A stretch of 37,898 nt of DNA from Clostridia bacterium (lineage in GTDB: Bacteria; Bacillota; Clostridia; Oscillospirales; Acutalibacteraceae): assembly GCA_017513245.1 (NCBI GenBank), contig JAFXGK010000002.1, positions 1 to 37,898 on the forward strand. The letters are read 5' to 3'. This document shows positions 15,260-23,359 of this stretch, piece after piece; position 1 is the first letter of the stretch, and each line of letters starts with the position of its first letter. The notes under the pieces were generated by a model, which saw only the letters and a program-made list of their open reading frames with translations, searched no databases and was not told the DNA's origin. The translations under genes were made by a program, and so were the position numbers.

Positions 15260-15394
15260 ATGAAAAGAACATATCAGCCGAAGAAGCTTCATCGCAAGAA
15301 GGAACATGGTTTCCTTAAGAGAATGGCAACCGCTAACGGTCGCAAGGTGCTCGCTCGTCGCAGAGCAAAGGGCAGAAAGCAGCTCACCTACTAA
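15260..15394 (+). CDS. rpmH: Ribosomal protein L34
   Basis: The 44-residue product starts [18 protein letters not shown] and ends GRKQLTY, the full-length L34 pattern of the large ribosomal subunit. AAGGAGGTC ends 9 to 10 bases before the ATG. It heads the conserved rnpA-yidD-yidC-jag cluster and starts 22 bases before rnpA. The usual dnaA neighbour is replaced here by the EF-G-like gene. Confidence 0.98.
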   Translation: MKRTYQPKKLHRKKEHGFLKRMATANGRKVLARRRAKGRKQLTY

Positions 15395-15415
15395 TTAAAG
15401 GTAAGCAGCAAACCG

Positions 15416-15772
15416 ATGGAAAAGCTGAAAAAACTAAAGCTTAATAAGGAATTTAAAAGGGCATACGGCAGGGGCCGCTGCTTTGTACATTCGGGGGTTG
15501 TAACCTATATAGTGAAAAATCGCGAAGGCGGTATCCGTATAGGTATAACCTCGGGCAAAAAGATTGGAACGGCGGTAAAGCGCAATCGCGCCCGTCGTGT
15601 AATCTTGGCAGCATTCAGAGCCTGTCGGCCGTATATTGATTGCGGCGGGTACGATATTGTTTTCGTTGCCCGCGCACGCACGCCCCAAATGAACAGCAAT
15701 AAGCTGAAAGATGTGTTAATGCGTCAGTTTTCGGACGCAGGAATGTTAAAAAATGAAACGGATATTGATTAA
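15416..15772 (+). CDS. rnpA: Ribonuclease P protein component
   Basis: RnpA assists the RNase P RNA in maturing the 5' ends of tRNAs. The 118 residues show the family core: an N-terminal [14 protein letters not shown], a central [19 protein letters not shown] containing the basic RNR motif (about 56-61), and the YDIVFVARA strand. The ribosome site is weak (AAAGGTAAG near 15397). The gene overlaps yidD by 20 bp. Confidence 0.96.
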   Translation: MEKLKKLKLNKEFKRAYGRGRCFVHSGVVTYIVKNREGGIRIGITSGKKIGTAVKRNRARRVILAAFRACRPYIDCGGYDIVFVARARTPQMNSNKLKDVLMRQFSDAGMLKNETDID

Positions 15773-15989
15773 GCTGGTGCGATTATATCAAAAGTATATA
15801 TCGCCGCAGAAGGGCTATTCAAGTTGCCGCTTTACTCCAACATGCTCAGCCTATGCAATAGAGGCTATAGAAACACACGGTGCCCTAAAAGGCGCCGCTT
15901 TGGCAATTTATAGGGTAATTCGGTGCAATCCTTTGTGCAAGGGCGGATACGATCCCGTGCCACCGCGAAAATCAAAAGGAGAAAATTAG
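15753..15989 (+). CDS. yidD: Membrane protein insertion efficiency factor YidD
   Basis: A 78-residue protein with the YidD signature [21 protein letters not shown], here read as two adjoining parts (about 23-33 and 34-43), then [15 protein letters not shown] with conserved cysteines. YidD is a small amphipathic membrane-associated protein that aids YidC. It overlaps the end of rnpA and ends directly before the yidC ATG, so the three are translated as a coupled unit. Confidence 0.97.
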   Translation: MKRILIKLVRLYQKYISPQKGYSSCRFTPTCSAYAIEAIETHGALKGAALAIYRVIRCNPLCKGGYDPVPPRKSKGEN

Positions 15990-16853
15990 ATGAGTTTTAT
16001 AAGTATACCTATGGGTCACGTCCTTAGCTGGATTTCGTCCCTTGTGGGTAATAACTTTGCAGCAGCAGTATGTATCTTCACTATACTGGTAAACATTTTA
16101 ATGCTGCCTCTCACAATGAAATCACAAAAATCCACCGTACAGCAGACCCGCATTAAGCCCAAGCTTGATGCGCTCAAGGCAAAGTGCGGTAACGATAAGC
16201 AGAAGTACTCAAGAGAAATGCAGGAACTCTATCAGAGAGAGGGCGTTTCTATGTCGGGCGGTTGTATGCCGCTTATACTCCGTATGGTGCTCATGATGGG
16301 TATCTACTGGGCAATCACCAACCCCCTTCGTTACCTCTGCGGAATTGATGCAGGCGCAATCAAGGATGCAATGTCTTCGCTTGAAATTAAAAACGCTATG
16401 GAACTTGTTCCGCTTGCACAGGCAGGCGAGCTTTCCTCTTTCGGCATTTCTGCTGCAAAAGCACAGATGATTGATTTCAATCTTTTCGGCATCAACCTGC
16501 TCGATGATCCGGTTTTCACCAAGCCCGATTGGATTTGGGTAATGCCCATTATGTCCTTCGTGGCACAGATGGCATCCAGCTTTGTTACCATGAAGATCAA
16601 CAAGCGTAACAACCCCGATGCCCCCAGCATGGCAGGTATGATGTTTACCATGCCCTTTATTTCACTGTGGATTGGTTTCAGTTTCCCCGGAGCGCTCGGC
16701 TTCTACTGGGCAGTTTCGGCAATCGCAGGCGGCGCCGCACAGGCATTCGTGTCGCTTAAATACGGGCCCGACGTAATCATTGCGAAGGAACAGTCTAAGG
16801 AAACCTACGCTCGTTTCAAGTACGAGAAAAACCGTAAAAAAACAGCTCAATAA
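15990..16853 (+). CDS. yidC: Membrane protein insertase YidC/Oxa1
   Basis: YidC inserts and folds membrane proteins, alone or with Sec. This 287-residue Gram-positive form lacks the large periplasmic domain. It has a first core helix (about 22-42), the basic cytoplasmic hairpin (KSQKSTVQQTRIKPKLD), GGCMPLILRMVLMMGIYWAI, and two later helices ending GFYWAVSAIAGGAAQAF. No lipobox is seen at the N-terminus. In the first core helix the position of the conserved Arg (E. coli R366, VRGIMYPL) holds Asn35 (VNILMLPL). The ATG follows the yidD stop with no gap. Confidence 0.96.
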   Translation: MSFISIPMGHVLSWISSLVGNNFAAAVCIFTILVNILMLPLTMKSQKSTVQQTRIKPKLDALKAKCGNDKQKYSREMQELYQREGVSMSGGCMPLILRMVLMMGIYWAITNPLRYLCGIDAGAIKDAMSSLEIKNAMELVPLAQAGELSSFGISAAKAQMIDFNLFGINLLDDPVFTKPDWIWVMPIMSFVAQMASSFVTMKINKRNNPDAPSMAGMMFTMPFISLWIGFSFPGALGFYWAVSAIAGGAAQAFVSLKYGPDVIIAKEQSKETYARFKYEKNRKKTAQ

Positions 16854-16874
16854 ACAGATTAGGAGGAGCCTTAC

Positions 16875-17792
16875 GTGATAAAAGAAGCAATAGGCGTTGG
16901 CGCCACGCTTGAAGAGGCCACCGAAAAGGCCAAAGCGGAACTTAATGCTTCGTTTGACGAAGAAGTACAGTTCGAAGTACTCGCAAACCCCAAGAAAAAA
17001 ACGCTCGGACTGTTCGGCGGCTCGCTCGCAAAGGTTAGAGTATTTGTAGAAATGCCCGACCCTGCGCCCAAAAAGCAGCGTTCGCCTAAAAAGGAAAACA
17101 AGAAAAATGAAAATAAGGAGCGTCGCGAAAAGCACGCCCCCAAGGCAGAAGCCCCGATAGAAAAGGTTGAGACCCCCGCAATCCCCGAGGAGCAGATTGA
17201 AAAAGATTCTCCCACAGGTCGCGCAATCGCATACCTTCGTACCATCCTCGCCAATTTAGGCGCCGTAGAGGTTAAAATCTCGGCATGCGAGATTGAAAAG
17301 GGCTCTCGCATAATTTTAGAGGGCGAAAACCTCGGCATCGTAATCGGTCGCCGCGGCGAAACCCTTGATGCACTTCAGTATTTAGCATCGCTCGCAGCCA
17401 ACTCGGGCGGCGATTTCTTCCGCATCACACTTGATACCGGCAACTATCGCGAAAAGCGTGAGGGCACCTTAAAGAGCCTTGCTCGCCGCGTATCCAACCA
17501 GGTACTCAGAACGGGCCGCAGCCGTGCTCTCGAGCCGATGAACCCCTACGAGCGCCGCATAATTCACACCGAGGTTCAGACCATTGAGGGTGTTGAATCC
17601 AACTCTATCGGCGAGGGTAAAAACCGCCGCGTAGTAATAAGCCCCGTGGGCGGCGGCAAGAGAGATCATTACCGCCGTGATGACCGCCGTGGCGGTCGCC
17701 GCGACAGAGGAGCCGCAAAACCCGTGGTTGATCCCGACCGCGCACCCAAAAAGGACGCAGTTGACCTGCCCCTTTACGGAAAAATCGACTAA
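16875..17792 (+). CDS. jag: Jag/KhpB RNA-binding protein (Jag-N, KH, R3H)
   Basis: A 305-residue RNA-binding protein linked in Gram-positives to cell elongation and division. Domains in order: Jag-N (1-55, ending TLGLFGGSLAKVRV), a charged Lys/Glu/Pro linker (about 64-112), a KH domain with GRRG (GIVIGRRGETLDALQYL), then R3H with ERRIIHTEV (R-x3-H). The basic tail is rich in Arg and Gly (RDDRRGGRRDRG). The GTG start follows AGGAGGAG. It closes the rpmH operon; mnmE and mnmG, which often follow, are not here. Confidence 0.95.
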   Translation: MIKEAIGVGATLEEATEKAKAELNASFDEEVQFEVLANPKKKTLGLFGGSLAKVRVFVEMPDPAPKKQRSPKKENKKNENKERREKHAPKAEAPIEKVETPAIPEEQIEKDSPTGRAIAYLRTILANLGAVEVKISACEIEKGSRIILEGENLGIVIGRRGETLDALQYLASLAANSGGDFFRITLDTGNYREKREGTLKSLARRVSNQVLRTGRSRALEPMNPYERRIIHTEVQTIEGVESNSIGEGKNRRVVISPVGGGKRDHYRRDDRRGGRRDRGAAKPVVDPDRAPKKDAVDLPLYGKID

Positions 17793-17796
17793 TAAT

Positions 17797-17828
17797 AAAA
17801 AAGCACTGAGTTTTAACTCAGTGCTTTT
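17797..17828. terminator. Bidirectional terminator between jag and cysK
   Basis: AAAAGCACTGAGTT and AACTCAGTGCTTTT form a 14-bp perfect stem around a TT loop, with flanking A and T runs for both converging units. Confidence 0.93.
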
Positions 17829-17832
17829 AATT

Positions 17833-18759
17833 TTACTCGAATAATGCGGTTGATAGGTAGCGCTCTCCCGTATCGGGCAGCAGTGCTACTATTTTTTTGC
17901 CCGCGTTTTCATCGCGTTTTGCAAGCGTGGCCGCGGCCGCCAAAGCAGCGCCCGAAGAAATACCAACCAAAACGCCTTCAGTCTTCGGAAGAATACGCGC
18001 CGCCGCTATAGCGTCGTCGGTGGCCACGGTAAGAATTTCGTCGATTACCGAGCGGTCAAGCGCATCGGGAACGAAGTTGGCTCCGATGCCCTGAATTCCG
18101 TGCGAGGCCGCCTCCTTGCCCGATAAAACGGGTGATTCGGCCGGCTCTACTGCCACAACCTGTATATCGCTTTTTTGTTCCTTTAAATATCGTCCGACAC
18201 CCGAAAGTGTACCGCCCGTACCAACGCCTGCAACGAAAATATCGGCAAGTCCGTCGGTGTCGGCCCAAATTTCGGGACCGGTGGTCTTATAGTGGGCGAG
18301 GGGGTTGGCCGGATTTTCAAACTGGCCTGCAATAATGCTGTCGGGTATCTCTTTTTGAAGCTCATTGGCCTTTTCGACAGCGCCTGCCATACCGCGTGCG
18401 CCCTCGGTGAGAATTATCTCGGCGCCGTAGGCCGAGAGCAGTTTTCTACGCTCGATGCTCATGGTTTCGGGCATGGTGAGAATAACCCTATAGCCGCGTA
18501 CAGCCGCTACCGCAGCAATGCCTATGCCGGTGTTGCCGCTGGTGGGTTCAATGATGGTGGCGCCCGGTTTTAAAACTCCGCGTGCCTCCGCGTCGGCAAT
18601 CATTTCGGCTGCCGCACGGTCCTTTACGCTGCCTGCAGGATTAAAATATTCGAGCTTTGCGTATATCTCGGCCTTCGCGCCGACAAGCTTTTCAAAACGC
18701 TCAAGGCGCAAAAGCGGCGTCGAGCCGATGAGCTCTAAGAAATTACGTTTAACCTTCAT
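17833..18759 (-). CDS. cysK: Cysteine synthase (O-acetylserine thiol-lyase)
   Basis: CysK makes cysteine from O-acetylserine and sulfide using pyridoxal phosphate. The 308-residue sequence carries the PLP lysine K46 in AGSVKDR, the substrate loop [10 protein letters not shown] (71-80), the phosphate-binding [12 protein letters not shown], and [11 protein letters not shown] near the end. An AAAGGAG site precedes the ATG. It lies 31 bp past the terminator of the PHP gene, and I see no promoter in that gap. It is therefore probably reached by readthrough, or its promoter is unusual. No cysE is adjacent. Confidence 0.95.
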   Translation of the reverse strand: MKVKRNFLELIGSTPLLRLERFEKLVGAKAEIYAKLEYFNPAGSVKDRAAAEMIADAEARGVLKPGATIIEPTSGNTGIGIAAVAAVRGYRVILTMPETMSIERRKLLSAYGAEIILTEGARGMAGAVEKANELQKEIPDSIIAGQFENPANPLAHYKTTGPEIWADTDGLADIFVAGVGTGGTLSGVGRYLKEQKSDIQVVAVEPAESPVLSGKEAASHGIQGIGANFVPDALDRSVIDEILTVATDDAIAAARILPKTEGVLVGISSGAALAAAATLAKRDENAGKKIVALLPDTGERYLSTALFE

Positions 18760-18790
18760 AAAAACCTACTCCTTTTAAAGTAGTATTTCC

Positions 18791-18818
18791 AAAAAAATCC
18801 CCTCGCGGGGATTTTTTT
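18791..18818 (-). terminator. Terminator overlapping the PHP gene stop codon
   Basis: AAAAAAATCCCC (18791-18802) pairs perfectly with GGGGATTTTTTT (18807-18818). The stem begins within the stop codon of the minus-strand PHP gene. Confidence 0.85.
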
Positions 18819-19815
18819 AAATTTCTGCAAGGAAATATGCCTGAGTATAGGCCTTTTTTCCATCCTTGTCAATTATTTCAGCGCGAACATAAATATCATC
18901 CTCGTGGAGGGTGAATTTTGCTTCGAAAAGCTCATCTTCGGCCTTTTGACAGGCTGAGTGTCGTGTTCCGGTGTGGAAACATACTGCTTTTGCGGGTGTT
19001 GAGGTCTTTACGCCGAAAACTCCGTCCTCAACGTAGATATCCTCAATGATGGGACCGCAGGAGGCATAAAATTCACCATTTTCAAACGCGGAAATGATTT
19101 TATCGTAATCAAGACTGTCGGCGGCAAGCATAATAAAACCGCCAAACATATCGTTTGGAGTATGATTATCGTCTGCGGCAACGCAGAAAACACGCTTGCC
19201 TGAGCGGAGCATATCGTCAAAAACAACGCCGTTATCATCATCAAATCCGCCAAGAATGGTTCCCGTGTTAAAGATTTCGAGGTTGTTCATGCCCTCGTAT
19301 TGCATATAAACCGAATAATCCTCCATCGACCAGCGAGGATGATTATAGGTAACGATAAAGCCCTCATCTCTAAGGCGCTTGATAGCAAGGTTTATGGCTT
19401 CCGGAGTGTGCGCTTTGTTTAAAATCTCGCCCTTCGATTTTGCCATATCCCAACGCTCATCGTGCATCCATTTAAATTTAGGATGCTTCCAATCGGGGTC
19501 GATACCGATTTGATAAATATCGCTTTTATCCTTTTTATAAATGCAAAGATGGCAAACAATCCAATTATCAAAATTTTCGCCTCTTTGCTCGTTGAACTCG
19601 TATTCGAGCGAGGGAACGGTTAAAAATTCGGGGTCGTCAAGCTCGCTGTGGTAAAAAAGTCCCTCGTGGTCGGTAATCGCCAAAACCGAATAGCCCTGCT
19701 CCTTATAGAGCTTTTTCAGTTCTTCGGGGGTGTAGGTTCCGTCCGACCAGTCACTGTGACAGTGCATATTGGCCTTGTAGAAATTTTTATTTATCGGAAT
19801 CAGATGCTTTTTCAT
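18817..19815 (-). CDS. PHP-domain metal-dependent phosphoesterase
   Basis: A 332-residue protein with the PHP metal-site motifs: H18-x-H20 and D25 in MHCHSDWSDG, H50 in ITDHEG, Glu71 in SLEYEF, NHPRWS, and DDNH further on. PHP proteins hydrolyse phosphoesters such as histidinol phosphate or nucleotides. The last 100 residues form a beta-rich domain (YASCGPIIEDIYVEDGVFGV) seen in larger PHP hydrolases. It lies 20 bp after recR, with an AGGGGG ribosome site, so it is the last gene of the dnaX operon. The substrate is unknown. Confidence 0.85.
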   Translation of the reverse strand: MKKHLIPINKNFYKANMHCHSDWSDGTYTPEELKKLYKEQGYSVLAITDHEGLFYHSELDDPEFLTVPSLEYEFNEQRGENFDNWIVCHLCIYKKDKSDIYQIGIDPDWKHPKFKWMHDERWDMAKSKGEILNKAHTPEAINLAIKRLRDEGFIVTYNHPRWSMEDYSVYMQYEGMNNLEIFNTGTILGGFDDDNGVVFDDMLRSGKRVFCVAADDNHTPNDMFGGFIMLAADSLDYDKIISAFENGEFYASCGPIIEDIYVEDGVFGVKTSTPAKAVCFHTGTRHSACQKAEDELFEAKFTLHEDDIYVRAEIIDKDGKKAYTQAYFLAEI

Positions 19816-19835
19816 TTTTTAGTGCCCCCTCGGCG

Positions 19836-20435
19836 TTAGATATCGTTTCGTCCCTCAAGTGCGCGGGTAAGGGTAACGGTGTCGGCATATTCAAGGTCGC
19901 CGCCAACGGGGATACCGTAGGCCAGACGCGTTATGCGGATACCCATCGGCTTGATAAGACGTGATATATAGCTTGCGGTTGCCTCGCCCTCAACGGTAGG
20001 GTTGGTAGCCATAATAACCTCGGTTACGGTACCGTCGGCAAGACGCGCCATAAGCTCTTTAATTTTAAGTTGGTCGGGACCGATGCCGTCAAGCGGCGAT
20101 ATCGTTCCGTGCAGAACGTGGTAAAGACCGCGGTACTCCTGGGTCTTTTCAAAAACCATAACAGCCTTCGGGTCCTCCACAACGCAGATGGTGCTCTTAT
20201 CACGCAGTTCATCCGAGCATATGGGGCAGGTGTCAAACTCGGTAAGACACTGGCACTTGCTGCAAAGATGAACCTTCTCGCGCGCATCGGTAAGGGCGGC
20301 GGCAAAACGCTCGGCACGCTCCTTCGGCTGCGAGAGGATATAAAAAGCCAGCCTCTGTGCGGTTTTGCGGCCGATAGAGGGCAGTCTTTCGAATTGTGTG
20401 ATAAGCTCGTTAAGCGGTCCTACGTTGTAAGCCAT
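19836..20435 (-). CDS. recR: Recombination mediator RecR
   Basis: RecR acts with RecO and RecF to load RecA at gaps. The 199-residue length is typical. It has the helix-hairpin-helix LPSIGRKTAQRLAF (18-31), a zinc finger with C58, C61, C70 and C73, a TOPRIM domain starting ICVVEDPKAVMVFE, and the C-terminal Walker-B-like ITRLAYGIPVGGDLEYAD. The start overlaps the ybaB stop by one base (TAATG). The dnaX-ybaB-recR order matches Bacillus. Confidence 0.98.
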   Translation of the reverse strand: MAYNVGPLNELITQFERLPSIGRKTAQRLAFYILSQPKERAERFAAALTDAREKVHLCSKCQCLTEFDTCPICSDELRDKSTICVVEDPKAVMVFEKTQEYRGLYHVLHGTISPLDGIGPDQLKIKELMARLADGTVTEVIMATNPTVEGEATASYISRLIKPMGIRITRLAYGIPVGGDLEYADTVTLTRALEGRNDI

Positions 20436-20773
20436 TAGAATAACCCCGGAATATTAAGTCCGCTGGTGATTGCGGCCATTTCCTCGTCGGCGGTGCGCTT
20501 AGCGGTGTTAATGGCCTCGTTAACAGCAACCGTTACGAGGTCTTCGAGCATCTCTGCATCGTCAGGGTCAACTGCATCGGGCGAGATTTTAAGCGAACGA
20601 ATGTTGTATTCGCCGTCAACGGTAACCGAAATCAGTCCGCCACCCGAGGTTGCGGTGTACTCACGCTGCTTAAGTTCTTCCTGAAGCGCGGCCATATCGT
20701 CCTGCATCTTCTGTGCCTGCTTGAGCATAGCGTTCATATTCTGTCCACCCTGATTGGGAATTCTGCATTTCAT
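20435..20773 (-). CDS. ybaB: YbaB/EbfC nucleoid-associated protein
   Basis: A 112-residue small DNA-binding protein of the YbaB/EbfC family, which coats and bridges DNA as dimers. The family pattern is MNAMLKQAQKMQDDMAALQEEL, here given as residues 13-34, followed by the VTVDGEYNIRSLKISPD strands and the helical tail. The N-terminal MKCRIPNQGG resembles the start of other clostridial members, and GGAGA precedes it, so this start is kept over the Met at residue 13. It lies between dnaX and recR. Confidence 0.96.
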   Translation of the reverse strand: MKCRIPNQGGQNMNAMLKQAQKMQDDMAALQEELKQREYTATSGGGLISVTVDGEYNIRSLKISPDAVDPDDAEMLEDLVTVAVNEAINTAKRTADEEMAAITSGLNIPGLF

Positions 20774-20784
20774 AAAAAAGTCTC

Positions 20785-22380
20785 CTATTTGTTTAGTAAG
20801 TCAAGCTTTTGGGCCAGCCCTAAAAGCGGATCTGTTTTGTTCTGGGCCTTGTTTTCGCGGTGATAGGGCCCGATTTTATACTGAACACCTAAAATTTCGA
20901 GCACCGCACGACGAAGGGTATCGCGGTTGTGGGTCGAGGCGTTCATTATCTCGCGGAACTGCGGATTATCACAGTCGATGAGCAGGTATTCGCCGCGCAC
21001 GAAGGCGCGTGAGCCGCGAAGTACGCTGGCCATAAGCGGATTAATCTTGAAAAGGTAGGATAAAATATCGTTCCATTCCTTTATGGGACGCTCTTCTCCA
21101 TCATCTTTTTTCTCCTCGGCAGGTGCCGGGGCAGGCTCATTTTCGGCCGGGGGAGGAGCCTCATCTTCGATGGGCGGAATTTCTTCATCCTCGGGCTCGT
21201 CGGATGCCGCGGCCGCAGGACTCTTGTCGGAAACTGTGGGGATAACGGCGCCGTTTTCAAGCGCGGCAACGCGCTCCTCAAGCGCCGAAAGCGAGGATGC
21301 AAGACGCGGTGAGCAGAGCTTGATTATTGCCAACTCCATCTCACAGCGGCGCGAGGAATTTTTCATTCTCGGCTGCGTATCCTGCAAAAGATCAAGTATA
21401 AATATTATCTCGCGAAGCTCATAAAGGCGAGCCTGACGGGCAAGCTCCTTCTTTTCGGCGGCCGAGCAAACTATAGGCTTCGGCTCAAGCGAGACCGTCT
21501 TCATAATCATCAGGTTGCGATAGTGGGAAATAAGCTCGTCCAAAAGGCGTGTCATATCGACCGAAGCCGAGTAGAGCTTATCAATAAGTATAAGCGCGTT
21601 TTCGGTGTCGCGCTCGCGAATAAGGTCACAAAGCTTGTAAAGATAGTCGCGTCCCGCCATACCGCAAACCTCGGACACGGTGGCCTCGGTAATATTGCTG
21701 TCGGCGGCGGCGCACAAATCGAGAATCGAGAGTGCGTCACGCATACCACCGTCGGCTAAGGATGCAATAAGCAGTGCCGCATCATCGCTTAGGGTCAGGT
21801 TTTCCTTGGCGGCAACTGCACCCAGTCGCTCACAGATGTAGCTTTGCTCAATTCTGCGGAAATCAAAGCGCTGGCAACGCGAAAGAATGGTAGCAGGCAG
21901 CTCGTTAACCTCGGTGGTGGCGAGGATAAAAATTACGTGTGCAGGCGGCTCCTCAAGCGTCTTTAAAAGCGCGTTGAAGGCGGCCTTCGAGAGCATATGA
22001 ACCTCGTCGATGATGTAAACGCGGTAGCGTGCGTTGGCAGGAGCAAAGTTAACCTGCTCGCGAAGCTCGCGTACGTCGTCAACACCGTTGTTGGAGGCGG
22101 CGTCGAGTTCGACGATATCCATAACCTCGCCGCGGGCGATAGCCTTGCAGGAATCGCACTCGCCGCAGGGGTCACCGTTTACGGGATGCTGGCAGTTGAC
22201 CGCCTTGGCAAGAATCTTTGCGCAGGAGGTTTTGCCCGTACCTCTGGTGCCGGTGAATAAATACGCGTGTGAGATTTTGCCGGTGGCCAGCTCGTTTTTG
22301 AGGGTTTCGGTTATATGCTCCTGACCGACAACGTCCGAAAACGTATCGGGGCGATACTTACGATAAAGAGCCTGATACAT
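20785..22380 (-). CDS. dnaX: DNA polymerase III subunits gamma/tau
   Basis: DnaX is the clamp-loader motor and organises the replisome. The 531-residue protein opens with YQALYRKYRPDTFSDVVGQE. It then has Walker A GTRGTGKT (44-51), a zinc site (C63, C72, C75, C78), Walker B DEVH (125-128), the LEEPPAHVIFILATT motif and the arginine finger SRCQRFDF. A Pro/Glu/Ala-rich hinge (about 385-430) leads to the tau domain. I saw no obvious slippery A-run for programmed frameshifting, though I could not test this. An AAAGGAG site lies before the start, and the SRP RNA lies directly upstream. Confidence 0.98.
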   Translation of the reverse strand: MYQALYRKYRPDTFSDVVGQEHITETLKNELATGKISHAYLFTGTRGTGKTSCAKILAKAVNCQHPVNGDPCGECDSCKAIARGEVMDIVELDAASNNGVDDVRELREQVNFAPANARYRVYIIDEVHMLSKAAFNALLKTLEEPPAHVIFILATTEVNELPATILSRCQRFDFRRIEQSYICERLGAVAAKENLTLSDDAALLIASLADGGMRDALSILDLCAAADSNITEATVSEVCGMAGRDYLYKLCDLIRERDTENALILIDKLYSASVDMTRLLDELISHYRNLMIMKTVSLEPKPIVCSAAEKKELARQARLYELREIIFILDLLQDTQPRMKNSSRRCEMELAIIKLCSPRLASSLSALEERVAALENGAVIPTVSDKSPAAAASDEPEDEEIPPIEDEAPPPAENEPAPAPAEEKKDDGEERPIKEWNDILSYLFKINPLMASVLRGSRAFVRGEYLLIDCDNPQFREIMNASTHNRDTLRRAVLEILGVQYKIGPYHRENKAQNKTDPLLGLAQKLDLLNK

Positions 22381-22410
22381 ACCGACTCACTCCTTTTCCG
22401 TCATAATTTA

Positions 22411-22553
22411 AAATGCGTACTAAAGTGTACGAACAGACCGATTTACTGCAGCGCATAGGACATCCGCTTAATGCTGCTCGGTTCCCCGCCTGACATGGTT
22501 CACGGGGCCCTATCGCACAGGACCCGCCTGTTCGCACGCTTCGGTACGCATTT
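22411..22553 (-). ncRNA. ffs: Signal recognition particle RNA (small type)
   Basis: On the minus strand the conserved apical domain is present: GAACCATGTCAGG, then the stem CGG-GGAA-CCG with a GGAA tetraloop, then AGCAGCATTAAG. This is the Ffh-binding helix 8. The outer arms pair over a long distance: AAATGCGTAC with GTACGCATTT, and GCGTGCGAACAG with CTGTTCGTACAC. The whole is one long hairpin of about 143 nt without an Alu-type 5' domain. Ends are estimated from the terminal stem and the promoter. Its place before dnaX matches Bacillus. Confidence 0.95.
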
Positions 22554-22563
22554 TACTTTTACT

Positions 22564-22592
22564 ATTATAATATAAAGTTTGCAAGTTTACAA
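22564..22592 (-). promoter_or_regulatory. SRP RNA promoter
   Basis: On the minus strand TTGTAA (22587-22592) and a perfect TATAAT (22564-22569) are 17 bp apart, placing the start a few bases before the RNA's terminal stem. No other promoter or clear terminator is visible before dnaX, so this promoter may serve both. Confidence 0.85.
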
Positions 22593-22608
22593 TAGTTTTT
22601 AAAAAATA

Positions 22609-22637
22609 TTGTATTTTCGTAACAATACTATTATAAT
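22609..22637 (+). promoter_or_regulatory. Promoter of the five-gene plus-strand operon
   Basis: TTGTAT (22609-22614) and TATAAT (22632-22637) are 17 bp apart. ATATTGT (22607-22613) and ACAATAC form an imperfect inverted repeat across the -35 and spacer. Confidence 0.8.
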
Positions 22638-22687
22638 ATATATATAATTTAAAATGCGGGGAGTATTGCCCGCAAAAGGAGAAAAAA

Positions 22688-23350
22688 ATGAAATATCTGA
22701 AGACAGCATCGCTTTATGACCTGTCGCACACCATGGCTGCTCCCTTGCTTGCCGGCACCGAGTATCCGTGGGAGGCGCTTTCGGGCATAAAGGATTTCAT
22801 TGTTGCGCTTATTGCCACGCTCGACCGTAACGAATATACCGAATACGGCGAAAACGTGTTTGTGCACAAGAGTGCCACGGTTGCAAAAAGCGCGTTTATC
22901 GGCGGTCCCGCCATCATAGGTGAGGGCACCGAGGTGCGTCACTGCGCCTTTATCCGCGGCAGCGCGCTTGTAGGTAAAAACTGCGTGGTCGGCAACTCGA
23001 CCGAGCTTAAAAACGTTATTTTGTTCGATAACGTTCAGGTTCCGCACTATAACTACGTCGGCGATTCCATTTTGGGATACCGCTCGCATATGGGCGCCGG
23101 CTCCATAACCAGCAACGTAAAATCCGATAAAACCTTGGTTACCGTAAACGCAGAGGAAAAAATCGAAACCGGACTTAAAAAGTTCGGCGCAATGCTTGGC
23201 GACGGCGTCGAAATCGGCTGCGGCTCGGTGCTAAACCCCGGTACGGTAATCGGCAAAAACACAAACGTATATCCGCTGTCGTCGGTGCGCGGCTTCGTGC
23301 CCGAAAACAGCATATATAAGCGACTTGGCGAAATCGCAGAGAAGCGTTAG
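22688..23350 (+). CDS. Left-handed beta-helix nucleotidyl/acyltransferase-like protein
   Basis: A 220-residue protein made largely of hexapeptide-type repeats (AFIGGPAIIGEGTEVRHCAF, read here in segments, and later VEIGCGSVLNPGTVIGKNTNV). These form a left-handed beta-helix as in the C-terminal half of GlmU. There is no N-terminal nucleotidyltransferase signature, so it is not a complete GlmU. Similar proteins are often labelled UDP-GlcNAc pyrophosphorylase, but acyl or acetyl transfer is the likelier chemistry. A strong AAAGGAG site precedes the ATG. It leads an operon of five genes. Confidence 0.8.
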   Translation: MKYLKTASLYDLSHTMAAPLLAGTEYPWEALSGIKDFIVALIATLDRNEYTEYGENVFVHKSATVAKSAFIGGPAIIGEGTEVRHCAFIRGSALVGKNCVVGNSTELKNVILFDNVQVPHYNYVGDSILGYRSHMGAGSITSNVKSDKTLVTVNAEEKIETGLKKFGAMLGDGVEIGCGSVLNPGTVIGKNTNVYPLSSVRGFVPENSIYKRLGEIAEKR

Positions 23351-23359
23351 GGGTACACA

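Noticed and set aside
15088-15260. Replication origin next to rpmH
   Set aside because: No dnaA gene and no TTATCCACA-type boxes are visible; the interval holds only a terminator, a promoter and a short leader.
22411-22553. Protein-coding region between dnaX and the next gene
   Set aside because: The conserved SRP helix 8 and long complementary arms explain the segment; no frame there has a start site.
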